A stretch of DNA of 61,043 bases from Chara braunii (taxonomy: Eukaryota; Streptophyta; Charophyceae; Charales; Characeae): contig BFEA01000029.1 of NCBI GenBank assembly GCA_003427395.1, positions 4,417,737 through 4,478,779 on the forward strand, read 5' to 3'. Numbering within the stretch: the first letter of the stretch is position 1; every line of letters starts with the position of its first letter. Of this stretch, positions 18,591 to 28,880 are shown piece by piece. A program made the position numbers and the translations under genes. The notes under the pieces were generated by a model. The model was not told where the DNA came from. It was given only the letters and a program-made list of their open reading frames with translations, and ran no database searches.

Positions 18591-18757
18591 TCGGCGCAGT
18601 CACGAAAACAGTTTGTAATTGCACTTCAGGCAATCCCGCGAATACAACACACCCCCACGCGACCCCACCGGACCCGAAACGTAGGTCACATACATTCAGC
18701 ATTACCGGCCCTTTTGCCTCAAGTGCAATTACAAACTCAATCCCTGACTGCGCCGTA
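18591..18757. mobile_element. Foldback (MITE-like) element, ~48-bp arms
   Basis: Left arm CGGCGCAGTCAC...AGTTTGTAATTGCACTT and right arm AAGTGCAATTACAAACT...GACTGCGCCG are complementary with a few mismatches. The centre of about 70 bp is non-coding. Confidence 0.8.
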
Positions 18758-18779
18758 GTTTTCTCTTTTTTTTTTTTTT

Positions 18780-19022
18780 TACATTCTTCTCTCAAATCTT
18801 TCATCATCTTTCACATTCTTTCAATTCACCTTCACTACCTACCTACGACTACTCCTAAGGCTTATATACAGGGGACCCCTGCGAACGTAGCTTTGCTGTC
18901 TCCCTCCCTCCAGCCATCAGACGGGATGCATGTTGCCCCCCGCCCCAGCCGTGGTGGTCAAGGATGGGCTGGGGCCGCCGGTGGGGGTCCGGCTAACGCA
19001 AAGACCGAGCATTTTGCCAGTT
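18780..19022 (-). mobile_element. SINE-like element family A, copy 2 (headless)
   Basis: Shares with copy 1 (plus reading) ACTACCTACCTAC, CTACTCCTAAGGCT, CAGGGGACCCCTGC and GGCTAACGCAAAGACCGAGC. The tRNA-like head is missing, so it looks 5' truncated in element orientation. Confidence 0.7.
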
Positions 19023-19081
19023 ATGGGGCTTTTTTTGCTTCTTTTTTTTTCCAAACAATCATCACTTTCATTTGGCTTTTT

Positions 19082-19125
19082 TTTCTCCCTCGAAGGGCGA
19101 CGGCCTTGAAATATTCATTGTGTTA
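19082..19125 (-). mobile_element. SINE-like family B, 3' end fragment
   Basis: TCGAAGGGCGACGGCCTTGA and ATTCATTG match the 3' end of family B copies (plus reading), next to T- and A-rich tracts. Confidence 0.55.
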
Positions 19126-19511
19126 AAAAAAAAAAAAAGAAAAAAAAAAGGAGATATTCATTTTCGATCTGACATGCCGGCGTGAGATTGGTGGAATATC
19201 TGGCAGGGGATGTGAAAAGGCGGGAGACTTCACGTGGTCGGGTGTGTGTCTTTTCTCCATTTGTGCGTGCGAACCCATCCTTGCATGTGCAGGCGCCATG
19301 CTAATAATGTACTCTGTCTGTGCATCGTTCCAACGGTAAACGATGTCCCGAAGAACGACGTCATGGCGTGTTCACGGCGGGGCTTGAGGGTTTGGGGGGA
19401 TTTTTTGTTTTTTTTTTGTTTAGGGAGGGGGGGGATTGGGAGAAAAAGATCGACATAGACGGACAACAGACAAACTGACTGGCAGATAGACAGACGGACT
19501 GACCCGTATAT

Positions 19512-20124
19512 CGTTGTCGATCGGAGGCAGCTCAAGGTCTAGCTCAGCTGAAGGAGCTGACGGCATCCTAGCTTCAGAGGACGCGCGGGCTTCGAAACGT
19601 TTTCTCCCATGAGAAACACACTCCATTTGCGAGGTCCAGCACGTCAATGGTCTGGCCTTCCTCGCGTTTCTCTTTCTTCGGCAAATTTTTTCTGGCTGCT
19701 GATAGAACATCGCGCGCATCGCGCGCATCGCCATCCGCGTCGGCATTCGCAGTCGCAGTGGCAATCCCAATCGCTGGTGCGCGATGCATGGCACAGTCTG
19801 GTTTGGATGATCATCGTGCCGCCGATCAGCGGAACAAATGTCATTTGGCAGTCTGGAATGACAGGGGGAGGAGGGGGAGGAGGGGGAGGGGGAGAAGGGG
19901 GAGGAGGAGAGAAGTCTTCTTGGCCGGCCGGTGGGAGCTATGGAGGAGGATTTAGAACCTGGCCATCGCTGCTGGCTTGCCGCGACTGACGAAGAACACT
20001 GACTCGGACTGCAGAAAGACAAGGCGCGTTGTTCTTTATTAAGGCATCCACAGTCGTTGAAGCCACGTCCAGCAGCAGCAGCAGCAGCCCACATTGTCCT
20101 CACGTCGGAAGTAAATGCCGCCAT
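19512..20124 (-). CDS. Possible first exon of an organelle-targeted protein (unrecognised)
   Basis: A minus-strand ATG at 20124 (context ATCATGGCG) opens about 205 residues starting MAAFTSDVRTMWAAAAAAG. The N-terminal part is rich in Ala, Ser, Arg and Pro and poor in acidic residues, like a chloroplast or mitochondrial transit peptide. The frame continues to an acidic patch (ELDLELPPIDNDIR) just before CGGGTCAGT, which could be a splice donor near 19510. The frame is also open upstream to another ATG at 20301. No downstream exon was identified and no domain is recognised. Trinucleotide repeats and GC-rich composition could by themselves open such a frame, so this is tentative. Confidence 0.3.
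19863..19912. repeat. GGA/GGGGGA-rich microsatellite
   Basis: Imperfect (GGGGGA/GGA)n inside the candidate exon; on the minus strand it reads as Ser-Pro repeats. Confidence 0.85.
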
Positions 20125-20796
20125 GATGACACGTCGCGCGCGCTTCTCGGTTTTTTTCCTCGTTTTCCCGCTCTGCTTCTCAATCGGGTAATTCAATGGA
20201 CAGTGAGACAACGGCGGGAACTTCAGCAAAACCGGCGGAAAGACTGTCACGCGAATGGAAATGATCCCCGCCAAAAACAGTTCCCGAAAATTTTGTGTCA
20301 TCCAGAGGAAGATCGCCCCGCGAAAACCTCAATCACCGAATCGAACAAATAAAACTCCCGCCAAAACTCTTTCCCCGCTTGGAGCAACGGCACAGTTCAC
20401 TTTCGCCCATTTTCGATCCGCGAAGAAAATTGCATAGAGAATTCCTTGTCACCGCAATCCATTCGTATCCGCTACGTTCTCTATCTATGGCGCCAAACCC
20501 ACTACCTAAAGCCCGTTCTTTGCTTCAGCGGGCCACGTCACCCACCGTCAAGAGCTCTGCAACCCGCCTTCCCACCGCCTGCCCCACACGAAGTGGAATG
20601 GGTGCGCCAGGGCCTGTGGGGCACACAACGGCAGGGAGGCATCAGGTCGCTGCTCCGAGTGCTACCGTAGTATTGCTCCAGGGTAAGGGTCTCGTTCCAC
20701 ACCAGTTCAAACTCGAGGGTGGGCTTTCTTTTTTTTTTTTTCTTTTTTTTTTTGGAAAGGGATCACAATTTCATTTCAAATAACCAGAGTTCGAGG
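20125..20796. other. No gene recognised
   Basis: A 162-residue plus ORF (20295-20783) has no recognisable domain and starts inside the presumed 5' region of the minus exon. Poly(T) near 20727-20752. Confidence 0.45.
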
Positions 20797-20887
20797 CCGG
20801 GGGCAAGGTCCCACTTGCGCAAATTAGGAGATTTGGACCGTTGATCTTTGCTATCTACGGTCAGTATATGTGGGACCTAGCCCCGGG
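20797..20887. mobile_element. MITE family E, copy 2, with intact 18-bp terminal inverted repeats
   Basis: Left end CCGGGGGCAAGGTCCCAC and right end GTGGGACCTAGCCCCGGG are inverse with two mismatches. The interior shares ATTAGGAGATTT and CCGTTGATCT with copy 1. Total 91 bp. Confidence 0.85.
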
Positions 20888-21380
20888 GATCTCACAATTC
20901 AACCCGGTAAGCAGAACCAAATGTGCCAGACCAACCTGGCAGACAAAGCAAAGACAAGATGCATCGCCACTAGTACTTAGGCCCGCAAGGCTCTAATACG
21001 AGCCTTATTGCCTACCCTAGTACTAAGGCCTCGCGAACTACGGAGTGGTTGGTAGATTCTGCCTTTTTATCCCAGCCCTTCTGCTCTTCAGCCTACCAGC
21101 TACTTGTAATCCCTCAAAGAGCCCTTTGTGGTTGCCCACTTATTCCCAGTTCCATCTGATGTTTCCACCCAAAGTCGTTCGACTATCCTATCTACTCCAA
21201 ACGCAGCCACTTAGATAGCAACAGTTCCCCTGCAAAGACACTGTTGCGAGTCTGTTCTTTTTTGCCCATGACCGCAGGAACCACAGCCGTGCCCGGTATC
21301 GTGCAGGGCCTTCTCTTGGTAACACCTTCTTTCTCCAGTCTACAGTGATCATGTGCCGTACAGATGCCTCCATTCCTGTC
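20888..21380. other. No gene recognised
   Basis: No supported ORF. Weak direct repeat of CTAGTACT(T/A)AGGCC near 20970 and 21016. Confidence 0.5.
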
Positions 21381-21545
21381 TTCTTTTTATTTCTTTTTTA
21401 TTTCAATTTTTTTTACAAGAAAACAACCCAAGATGATCCTAGGGGTGCTGATAGGAGCAGACACCACTAGCAGTCTCGGGAGGGCTCCATCTATTGGTGG
21501 GGAGCAACACCTGCTGGAAAGCAGGTCCAGCGTCCCAGATCATTT
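21381..21545 (-). mobile_element. LINE 3'-end fragment (same family as 49-55 kb)
   Basis: The minus strand carries AGCAGGTGTTGCTCCCCACC, identical to the LINE just before its poly(A), with GGGACGCTGGACC upstream corresponding to GGGACGTTGGACC there. An A-rich tail follows (T-rich 21381-21414 on plus). It is a 5'-truncated, decayed insertion. Confidence 0.75.
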
Positions 21546-22157
21546 GTAATCGAATGTTTGAACAGTTGTAAATGCGCAGGCACGCGGTGATGGGCAGCAT
21601 TGATTACCATCGAGCGAGGGGATTGACTGCCCATCAAACCCTAGGACCCTTACCCTGCCTTATTCAACTACTATACTGATACAGTAAGGAGGGAGAAGAA
21701 CCAGACAAGGTTTGGTATCTACTTCTGCAATTTTCTACCCGGTGTTGCAAGCGCATGTGTCTCCCCTATAACAGTAATTAACAAAACCCACTCAAGTGGG
21801 GAGAGCACCAAGTCAAAGAGAGAAAACAAAATTACAGGAGGATGAAAGAGCAGCGAAAAGTCCGATTAGACACCTACTCTTCCGCCCTCACCACGTGGTC
21901 GGGACCAAACGACACGCCCTAGGAGCAACCAACAAACCCTAGTGACATATGCAACAGCACCTCACCCCCCCCACCCCCGGCCCACCACATGGCAGATACT
22001 TGTGATCATTGTGATTGGTGTGCCCATCAAAATTCGTAATGGCCAACGTCGATCGAAACAAGACAGGTGAAGATATGACAATATTTAAACCAATTCGAAG
22101 TCCTATCCCTACCCCACTCCTTCTCGCCACCACGTTGTGCCTTTCCACACCCCCCAT
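21546..22157. other. No gene recognised
   Basis: No supported ORF or repeat. Confidence 0.5.
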
Positions 22158-22904
22158 TCAATAAGCGGCGGCCAGAACAGAAGAGAAGGGGGCAAGAGGA
22201 GGAAAGAGTCGTCGCTCGTCCCCCGCCACACTCACCCCGTTATTGTTGATGTTGATTTCGCCAGTCGCCCTGTCAATGATTCGGGCATTGGTGTTATTGT
22301 TGTAATTGCTGTTATTATTGTCGTTGCCGTCATCAGTATTGTTGTTCTTGTTGTAGCTAATGGTACCGCCGATCTCGCCAGTGTCAAAACCACCGTTACC
22401 AAAACTGGCGGCCTCTGCGATACCATTGTTGTTGTTGTTGACGTTGTTGTTGTCATCGTTATTGTTGTTGTTGTTGCTGCCTCTTTCATCAACACACGAC
22501 CGTGAGATCACACCGACAACAACGCTGCCAGTGTTGTTGTTATTGGCGTTGTCATGACTGATGATGCCGCCAATCTCGTCAGAATCGCCATCAAAGGGAC
22601 CGGCAGTAGCAGCAACGATATTGTCGTTGTCGCCAGAAGCGCCATGAAACGGACCGGCAGCAGCAGCAATGATATTGCCTTTGTTGTCGTTATTGTTAAT
22701 GTTGTTGTTGTTGTTATTGTTATTGTTGTTGTTGTTGTTTCTGTTGATACCGATGCATGAACATCCTACCATTTTTGTACGTGTTATGGGTGATGATGGT
22801 GAATTGTCCTCCTCCTCCAGATCTAACTGAGCATACCAGTGCTCCATGGACACGACGCACAGTGCTTGCCCCTCCTCAAAGACTGTGCAGCAGTGTCGCA
22901 TCAA
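22158..22904 (-). other. Asn-rich ORF over a TTG/TTA microsatellite
   Basis: A 248-codon minus frame with several long Asn tracts separated by short Gly/Ala/Ile/Asp segments that themselves recur (AAAAGPFHG, AATAGPFDG). It first opens at TTG; an ATG follows one codon later. The Asn tracts come from (TTG/TTA)n on the plus strand, so the open frame may be a repeat by-product. The repeated short segments could also reflect a real low-complexity protein. Two further ORFs upstream (22914-23255, 23595-24325) share the same frame. Confidence 0.25.
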
Positions 22905-22913
22905 AGTCGCCGT

Positions 22914-23255
22914 CTATCGCAGGTCAATAAACCTTGCCAAATAAGAAGTTGCCCCCTCCTCCAACTTCGTGATAATGTGCACAAGGCTTTGCATCATGCT
23001 CTGGTGTGTGAGATATGGCAGTACGTTCCCCCCATCAGTCACCAACCTCATCTCATTCGCTTTCTGTCGGAGAAGGTCATGATTCATCTGAACAAACGAA
23101 AGCCACTGGGCGGCGCCCTGAAGTAAAGCCTCAGTCGTGCTCATCGGCATTGTTGACCGTGTTGACCCCATTGACCTTGTCACTGTCGTGGCAAAACCTC
23201 CCGTCCACGTTGTTGTCTTCAGTACGCCGGCGTTACTGCGTCCTCCAGATCCCAT
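22914..23255 (-). other. Unrecognised ORF, possible exon
   Basis: 113 codons with ATG, reading MGSGGRSNAGVLKT and then an amphipathic helical stretch (QWLSFVQMNHDLLRQKANEM) that looks protein-like. No domain is recognised. It stops 10 bases before the Asn-rich ORF and is in the same frame. Confidence 0.3.
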
Positions 23256-23594
23256 GTGGGGCTACCCACTTCAGCTGACGAAAGTTCAAATTGGGGCCGT
23301 GAACGCTCGAGTTGCGCCGCTATGGTCGCTCGAAGCAGCAACCGTGAGGTTCGTGCGCTGCCTGGTGGGCGGGCCTTGCCGTATGTGGACCGCAATGCGC
23401 TAGCGCTTGTCTTTCTTTGATTGTTTTTCATTCCTGTTTTGAGGGTTGGGTCCAAAAAGTACTTGCGTTGGAAGAGCACCGAGTTTCGTTCCTTCTATAT
23501 CCACCAGAGTACCATTGCCCTGATTGACACCGCCACATAGCCCCAACCCTTCCTTGACTCAAGTGTGTCCGGAGAATGCCCGTTAGCACCCATT

Positions 23595-24325
23595 TTAAAT
23601 CCCATTTAATTTCTTCAGGGCCCCCCAGTTATTTCCAATGGTACTCCCACCACCTCCAGATGCGTTGAGAAAGCAGGCAGGAGCCCCGTAGATGTTTCGG
23701 GTTGACGGTGGCATCTTGAGCATTGGGTTTCCACGTCCATTCCTTTTAAAAATACTAGTTTCTGCATCCAAAGGAGCCCCATGTGTGATCAGCCACGAAA
23801 TCGAGGCGTACTTAGTGCTTGGATATCTTTTGCAGATCCTCCAACTCTCTTTATAATAATCCACTGAGATTTCAGTCCCGTTAGAAGCCCGAGGGCGGGC
23901 CTCATGAATCTTCACTGATGAGCTACCTCTCTGCTTGAGGATATTCATGCCCAGGCGAGAGGAATATTGATACAACTCTGTTTTTTTCCTCGTCTCTGGC
24001 CAACCATATTGACATATGTCCAGCTTCATTGCCCTGACAGGTGTCCCTTCCATATGCAATACTGGTTGAGGTGAGCCCCCAGGTGAAAACTTCATATAAA
24101 CCCGAACCTCCTCCGTCAGAACCTGCCCCCTTAGTTCCCTCTCTTCCTTGTACAACAGTATCACAGTGCCCTGCCCATTTTTCTTTTGCTGCTCCCACAC
24201 CGCCACATGGTCCTTGTTCAGGCGCTTGGGTTGGGCTTTCCACATCGCCCTACTGTAGAGTTGCACTAATCCCCTTCTCGTGGTGAGTTTCCTGCCTTTC
24301 CCAACCCGCCCTTGAGCACGGTTCC
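23595..24325 (-). other. Unrecognised ORF, possible exon
   Basis: The frame opens after a stop near 24328 and runs to 23595, about 240 codons, with mixed hydrophilic composition (KKNGQGTVILLYKEERELRG, then NGTEISVDYYKESWRICKRY). The second stretch faintly resembles the end of an Argonaute PAZ domain, but the rest does not support this. No ATG is seen near the start of the frame, so if real it is an internal exon. Confidence 0.25.
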
Positions 24326-24757
24326 ACTAACAAAGGAGTAAGGTAAACTGTGTCCCGCAAACACCTATGGGACATCTACGGGACATCGTCCAACCACTGA
24401 TGCAGGAGAATCCTATGGCAGCGAAATTGCAAGGGGTTTATATTCTGAAGTGGTGTTTTTTTTTTTTTTTTGCATTTTTTTTTCAGTTTCCAAGAATTGG
24501 AGGGGGGGGAAGAAAATAAAAAGACTCATTTTGATTGGTAGCTCTTCAAAAGATTAAAAAAAATCAAGTACTCGAAGGGCATGGTTTTGACACCCTTCTT
24601 TTCCCCGGTCAATCATAAACCCATCCAGTACTTGATTTTTCTCTCAAAATATACGAACTGCACGCTTCAGCATGGCAATCGTCAGAGAAGGGAGTCCCAT
24701 CAGGCACACGGAAGGACTCCCTCGCAATGGTACGCGAGACTGCAACAGTCACATACC
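24326..24757. other. No gene recognised
   Basis: T-rich runs near 24455-24485. No supported ORF. Confidence 0.5.
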
Positions 24758-25169
24758 ACTCTGTCCTGATTAGGCATTGGCTGGGTGGGGAGCAGGGGGA
24801 GGAGATGAGAGGGTTAGTGGGACCACAACACTTTCAAAAGTCGGACTCCTTGCCATCTTGGGAAATGTGACATGGCTATTTATTTATTTTGAAGTCTTTC
24901 AATTACTTTTCTTCCTTTTCTTACAGTTCCGCACAGGTCCTAATCTGTCTCTTATACACATCTAGATGTGTATAAGAGACAGACTCTGTCCTGATTAGGC
25001 ATTGGCTGGGTGGGGAGCAGGGGGAGGAGATGAGAGGGTTAGTGGGACCACAACACTTTCAAAAGTCGGACTCCTTGCCATCTTGGGAAATGTGACATGG
25101 CTATTTATTTATTTTGAAGTCTTTCAATTACTTTTCTTCCTTTTCTTACAGTTCCGCACAGGTCCTAAT
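24758..25169. other. Library artefact: 187-bp duplication around a Nextera mate-pair junction
   Basis: 24945-24963 is CTGTCTCTTATACACATCT and 24964-24982 is its reverse complement AGATGTGTATAAGAGACAG: together the 38-bp Nextera mate-pair junction adapter (two Tn5 mosaic ends back to back). The 187 bp before it (24758-24944) are repeated exactly after it (24983-25169). A natural 38-bp perfect palindrome with this sequence is not credible, so one copy and the adapter are false sequence. Confidence 0.97.
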
Positions 25170-25244
25170 AGGCCATGACTCGTGTGCTAGTGGAACCGTG
25201 CCCCTGAAGTTCTCAAGTGCGACCCAGGGAGATAGGGCCGATTT

Positions 25245-25585
25245 TAATTATTTTTTTTCCCGGAAACTGCCTTCGCCTCACGTAGTTTTGAACTGGCATT
25301 CTCCCATATTGTGGAACATATTTTTCTTTCACTACCTACCTACCACTACTCCTAAGGCTATACAAGGGGCCCTGCAAGCATAGCTTTTTACCTCTCTTCT
25401 GTGAAGGGAGATTACCTCTCTGGGTGGAGAGGGTAAGGGCATGTTTGCCCCTTTGCCCTAGCCTTTAGAGTGCAGGGTTGGGGCCACCGGCGGGGGCCCA
25501 ACTAACACAAGGACCATCTTCCCCCACTCCTGTCGAGTAATAGTAGTGTCTAAAGCCCACACTCTCCCACACACCACAATAGGGC
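25245..25585 (-). mobile_element. SINE-like element family A, copy 3, with A-rich tail
   Basis: Matches copy 1 (plus reading) at TTTTGAACTGGCAT, TGGAACATAT, ACTACCTACCTACCACTA, CTCCTAAGGCTA, CTAACACAAGGACC and CTCTCCCACAC. On the element strand it ends GGGAAAAAAAATAATTAAAA, an A-rich tail. The tRNA-like head is absent. Confidence 0.75.
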
Positions 25586-25598
25586 CGATTTTCAATGA

Positions 25599-26061
25599 CC
25601 TCGTTAGACACCACTACAGTTGAAACGAATTGTGGGTCTGCCCTACATGCGCCCTACAAATCCAACGTAATTAAAAAATACTTCAGTTTGACCCCATTCC
25701 ACACAACCCTAGACCACCCTACAAGTTCCGAGCATGAACTGTGCGGTGGAGGAAACCAATTGAGAGGTGACTTGAAAATCCGGAGTGAGTAAAAAAAAAA
25801 AAAAAAGGACGGTGGGGGACAAACGCACTTTGAAACTGCCCCCGGTGTCCACTTGCGGCCTTTTGTAGTGGAAGTCACCTGGGGGAGGTGACTAGAAAGT
25901 CCGCCTGATTTACCTGGGTTCCTTATACTCCCACTGCAATTTTTCGGTGCGATTTTGAAATGGTGGTAACACTAATCCAGTCAGGAAGGTGATTCGAGGA
26001 GATTGGTGAATTTGTAGGGTTGCGTGGAACGGTGACTTTAGACTAGTGGTGTCTAACGAGG
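25599..26061. mobile_element. Element bounded by 18-bp perfect terminal inverted repeats
   Basis: CCTCGTTAGACACCACTA at 25599-25616 is exactly inverted at 26044-26061. The 463-bp interval is non-coding, with a poly(A) at 25790-25806 and a hairpin AGTCACCTGGGGGAGGTGACT near 25874 (similar to one at 26069, just outside). Confidence 0.65.
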
Positions 26062-26115
26062 CCCCAAGTCACCTGCCGGAGGCGACTGGAGATGACTTGG
26101 AAACTCTACAAAACA

Positions 26116-26125
26116 AGAGGGAAAG

Positions 26126-26161
<36 letters not shown>
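26116..26161. repeat. Poly(A) tract
   Basis: A run of about 36 A at 26126-26161, preceded by GGGAAAG. Confidence 0.9.
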
Positions 26162-26164
<3 letters not shown>

Positions 26165-26272
26165 GGAACACCCACAATCATGTATTTTTCAGTCCCCTGG
26201 ATAGTGGCGCTGGCCTCCCCTACCACGCTTCCCTCGCAAGAACTGACACTCCACCTTTTCGGCTCCTTTCCT

Positions 26273-26410
26273 CAAGGGCAATTTTTAGGGTTAGGTGGAA
26301 TGAGAACTGTGTTTAGTAATTTAAATCACTATTCAGGTTCTCAAGGGCAATTTGTAGGTTTAGGTGGAATGAAAACAATTTTTAAAACTTGTAATCACAA
26401 TTCGGGCTCT
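26273..26410. repeat. 69-bp tandem duplication, diverged
   Basis: Units 26273-26341 and 26342-26410 share CAAGGGCAATTT, TAGGTGGAATGA, AATCAC and TTC(A/G)GG(T/C)TCT. Confidence 0.85.
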
Positions 26411-27120
26411 AAGGTCGCCCTTTACTTTCAAGTGAGGTGAAGTCGTGTCTAGGCCCTACGGCTTGGACCCTGCAGCATGACGTCTGGCAAAAGGTTGGAA
26501 ATCTTCGCGAAGCAAAAATCATAGCGTACGCAGATAACCAAGAGGAAACAGATCCCAATGCCAAAACAATTTTCCGCACCCTCGAGCTTTATATTACCAG
26601 AGTAGGAATACTAGCTCGAAAGGGCAAGTCGACATTCACTTTTACAGCACTCTGTTCAATCCCACTGCCTCCTTTCCGCATGTGATAGCTCAGCCGAGAG
26701 GGTAGGCTTGGGGCATAAACCTCACGCGGTCCTGCTTTCCTTTCGGAGTGGGGACTTAATGCGGAAGGGTCCAAGAAATTACGGATATGGGGGTGTGCCA
26801 AGGATTTTTAGGAAAGTGGGGGTTGGAGTTCCACGTCGGAACTGAAATCTTCCGCATCAGCTTCGTAAAGAAACTAGACAAGAGCAGGCAACGAGGGAAC
26901 GAGGCCTTCACGACTCAATTATAACAATGTGACAACTCGTGTACAACAGAAAAATTTCTCAGAATGAAATATTCATTCTATAGTAAAATTACATTCTAAA
27001 TTTTAAATTTTCATTCCATCTTAAAAAATGTCATTCCAATTTTAAAATTTTTCGTCTTACTTGAGAACTTTTCTTCCAAGAATGGGGTATCCCTTCTTAT
27101 TTGAACTGCATGCTAGAGAT
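26411..27120. other. No gene recognised; transition to AT-rich DNA
   Basis: 26815-26851 contains AGTGGGGGTTGGAGTTCCACGTCGGAACTG-type sequence that recurs after the LINE poly(A) at 55276-55309. From about 26930 the sequence is AT-rich with repeated CATTC(C/T)A motifs. Confidence 0.55.
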
Positions 27121-27287
27121 GGAATGAAAGTCTGAATGAGTTCATGAAATATTCTAATTGGACTGTCATTCTAAGTAAGGATTTTCAGTCATAAATAAGT
27201 TAATCCAATTTAAATTAAAAGATATTTGTTGTAGTAGAATGAAAGTTTAATTAAAATATTTCATAAACTCATCCAGACTTTCATTCC
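27121..27287. mobile_element. AT-rich foldback element, 53-bp arms
   Basis: 27121-27173 (GGAATGAAAGTCTGAATGAG start) is inverted at 27235-27287 with about eight mismatches. The loop is 61 bp and non-coding. Confidence 0.75.
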
Positions 27288-28880
27288 ATTTTGAACAAAT
27301 AGATGTAGTTGAAAGGGAAAACTCATATTTAGACGGAAACTTATCAAATAAAACTGGAAATTTTAGAATTTGACAAACATTGGAATGATAATTTATAAAT
27401 ATGAAGGATTTTTTTTTTTATGGAATGTTTTTTCAACTTTCATTTCTCGTGGGAATTTTTTCATTGTAATCTTTAAATATCAAAAACCTTAAAAGTCAAT
27501 GCAGGTTGTCGCAGCTTCCAACATCGTTTTCCTGGCCAAAAGGGAGCGGTGTGTATGAGGGTTCTTTATTTTACATGTCCCACATAGTTTGTAGTCGGAA
27601 TTGAACGGTCAAAATCACGCAATTTTTTTTGCCCTTTCCGTTTCACTTCGTGGCAGGTACTAAAACCCTCTCTTTCTCAAATATTCACGTCGTTTACAAT
27701 CTGAATATAAGGTACAGGACCAGCGAGGGGCGATAGCGGGCTAGAGCGTGATTGTAAACTCATTACAGGGTAGCAAGATTGAGTATAGGGAAAATATTAC
27801 ATCTACTATAACAAAACCAAGATTGACAAAAGCAAAGCAATGTGATTCGCTTGAAAAAAAACTAGGGGTGGTGGATCCAAGTTGCGGTCTCTCGTACGTT
27901 CCACTTGCATGCACATGACCTCTCCCTGATGTATAATAATTCCTTTGTGTGTCCACCGTCGACTCGAGGATGCAAAGCGGATCGACCTGACCTATGGATA
28001 CAAAATAGTGCACACTGGCAAACGGTTACGGACTTGCTGAATCTTCACCGAAAGTAATTATGAAGTGGGAAAGATTCAACGCTTTTAAATTTTTCTGAAA
28101 TTGGGTTTCAATGATTTAAACCACCACTCCATCTGACGTGGTTTAAAAGGTCCAGAAAATGTTAAATAACCTCCCTTTGGTGAATGTTGAACATTCTAAA
28201 TTTTTGAAGAAATGAAAATGTTGAATATTTTGAATAATGCCCCTATATCCAAATGCAAATCGACGTTGAAGATTCTGAAAAATTTGAAGCGGTAAAGATG
28301 CTTAAAATTTTGAACCCCCCTCCCCCCCTTTCCCCCGGGATATTTGGGTAAATTTTAAAACTGAAGGTTTTGAAATTTTTTAAGTGGTGAAGATGCTGAA
28401 AATTTAGACCCCCCCCCCTGCCTCCCCTTGTTTTATTTTCTTCAAATAGAGGTTGTTCATAAATTTCAACGTCTTCACCACTTCAAAATTTTCATAAATT
28501 TCATAATTTATATAATATTAAAGTTTAATATTTCGAAAACTTTGGAGTGGTGAAAATGTTGAAAATTTTTTCCCGCCCCGCTTCCCTCTCTTTTGTTTTT
28601 TTTCTGGGAGAGGGGGGGGGGGGTTCAAAACTTCAGAACCTTTGTAAATGCAGAATCTTAGTGGACCCGTTAACCATCTCTCAAATAATGGTATGTAAAA
28701 AACCACCATTCGCTTTCTAACCAAAATAACACGATTCACCAAAGCAATTTCTCACAACTTCCTTCTAACGCGTAAAAAGAGGATTGAAAATTATAAAAAA
28801 ATCATTTGATCTACGTCGGGAGTAAAATCAGACGCTTAGTCATTCCAATATATATATATATATATAAGTATATATATATA
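27288..28880. other. AT-rich gene-free region with degenerate internal repeats
   Basis: Between 28070 and 28570 blocks such as GTGGTGAAGATGCTGAAAATTT recur in diverged form, each followed by a C run. (AT)n at 28847-28880. No supported ORF. Confidence 0.55.

Noticed and set aside
20295-20783. 162-residue plus-strand ORF
   Set aside because: No domain, and low-complexity ends through poly(T). Treated as chance.
23780-23900. Argonaute PAZ-like similarity (NGTEISVDYYKESWRICKRY)
   Set aside because: Only one short stretch resembles the end of a PAZ domain; neither the OB-like part nor the N or PIWI domains are present.
24945-24982. 38-bp perfect palindrome as a natural transposon end or protein-binding site
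   Set aside because: It is exactly the Nextera mate-pair junction and is flanked by an exact duplication, so it is an artefact.
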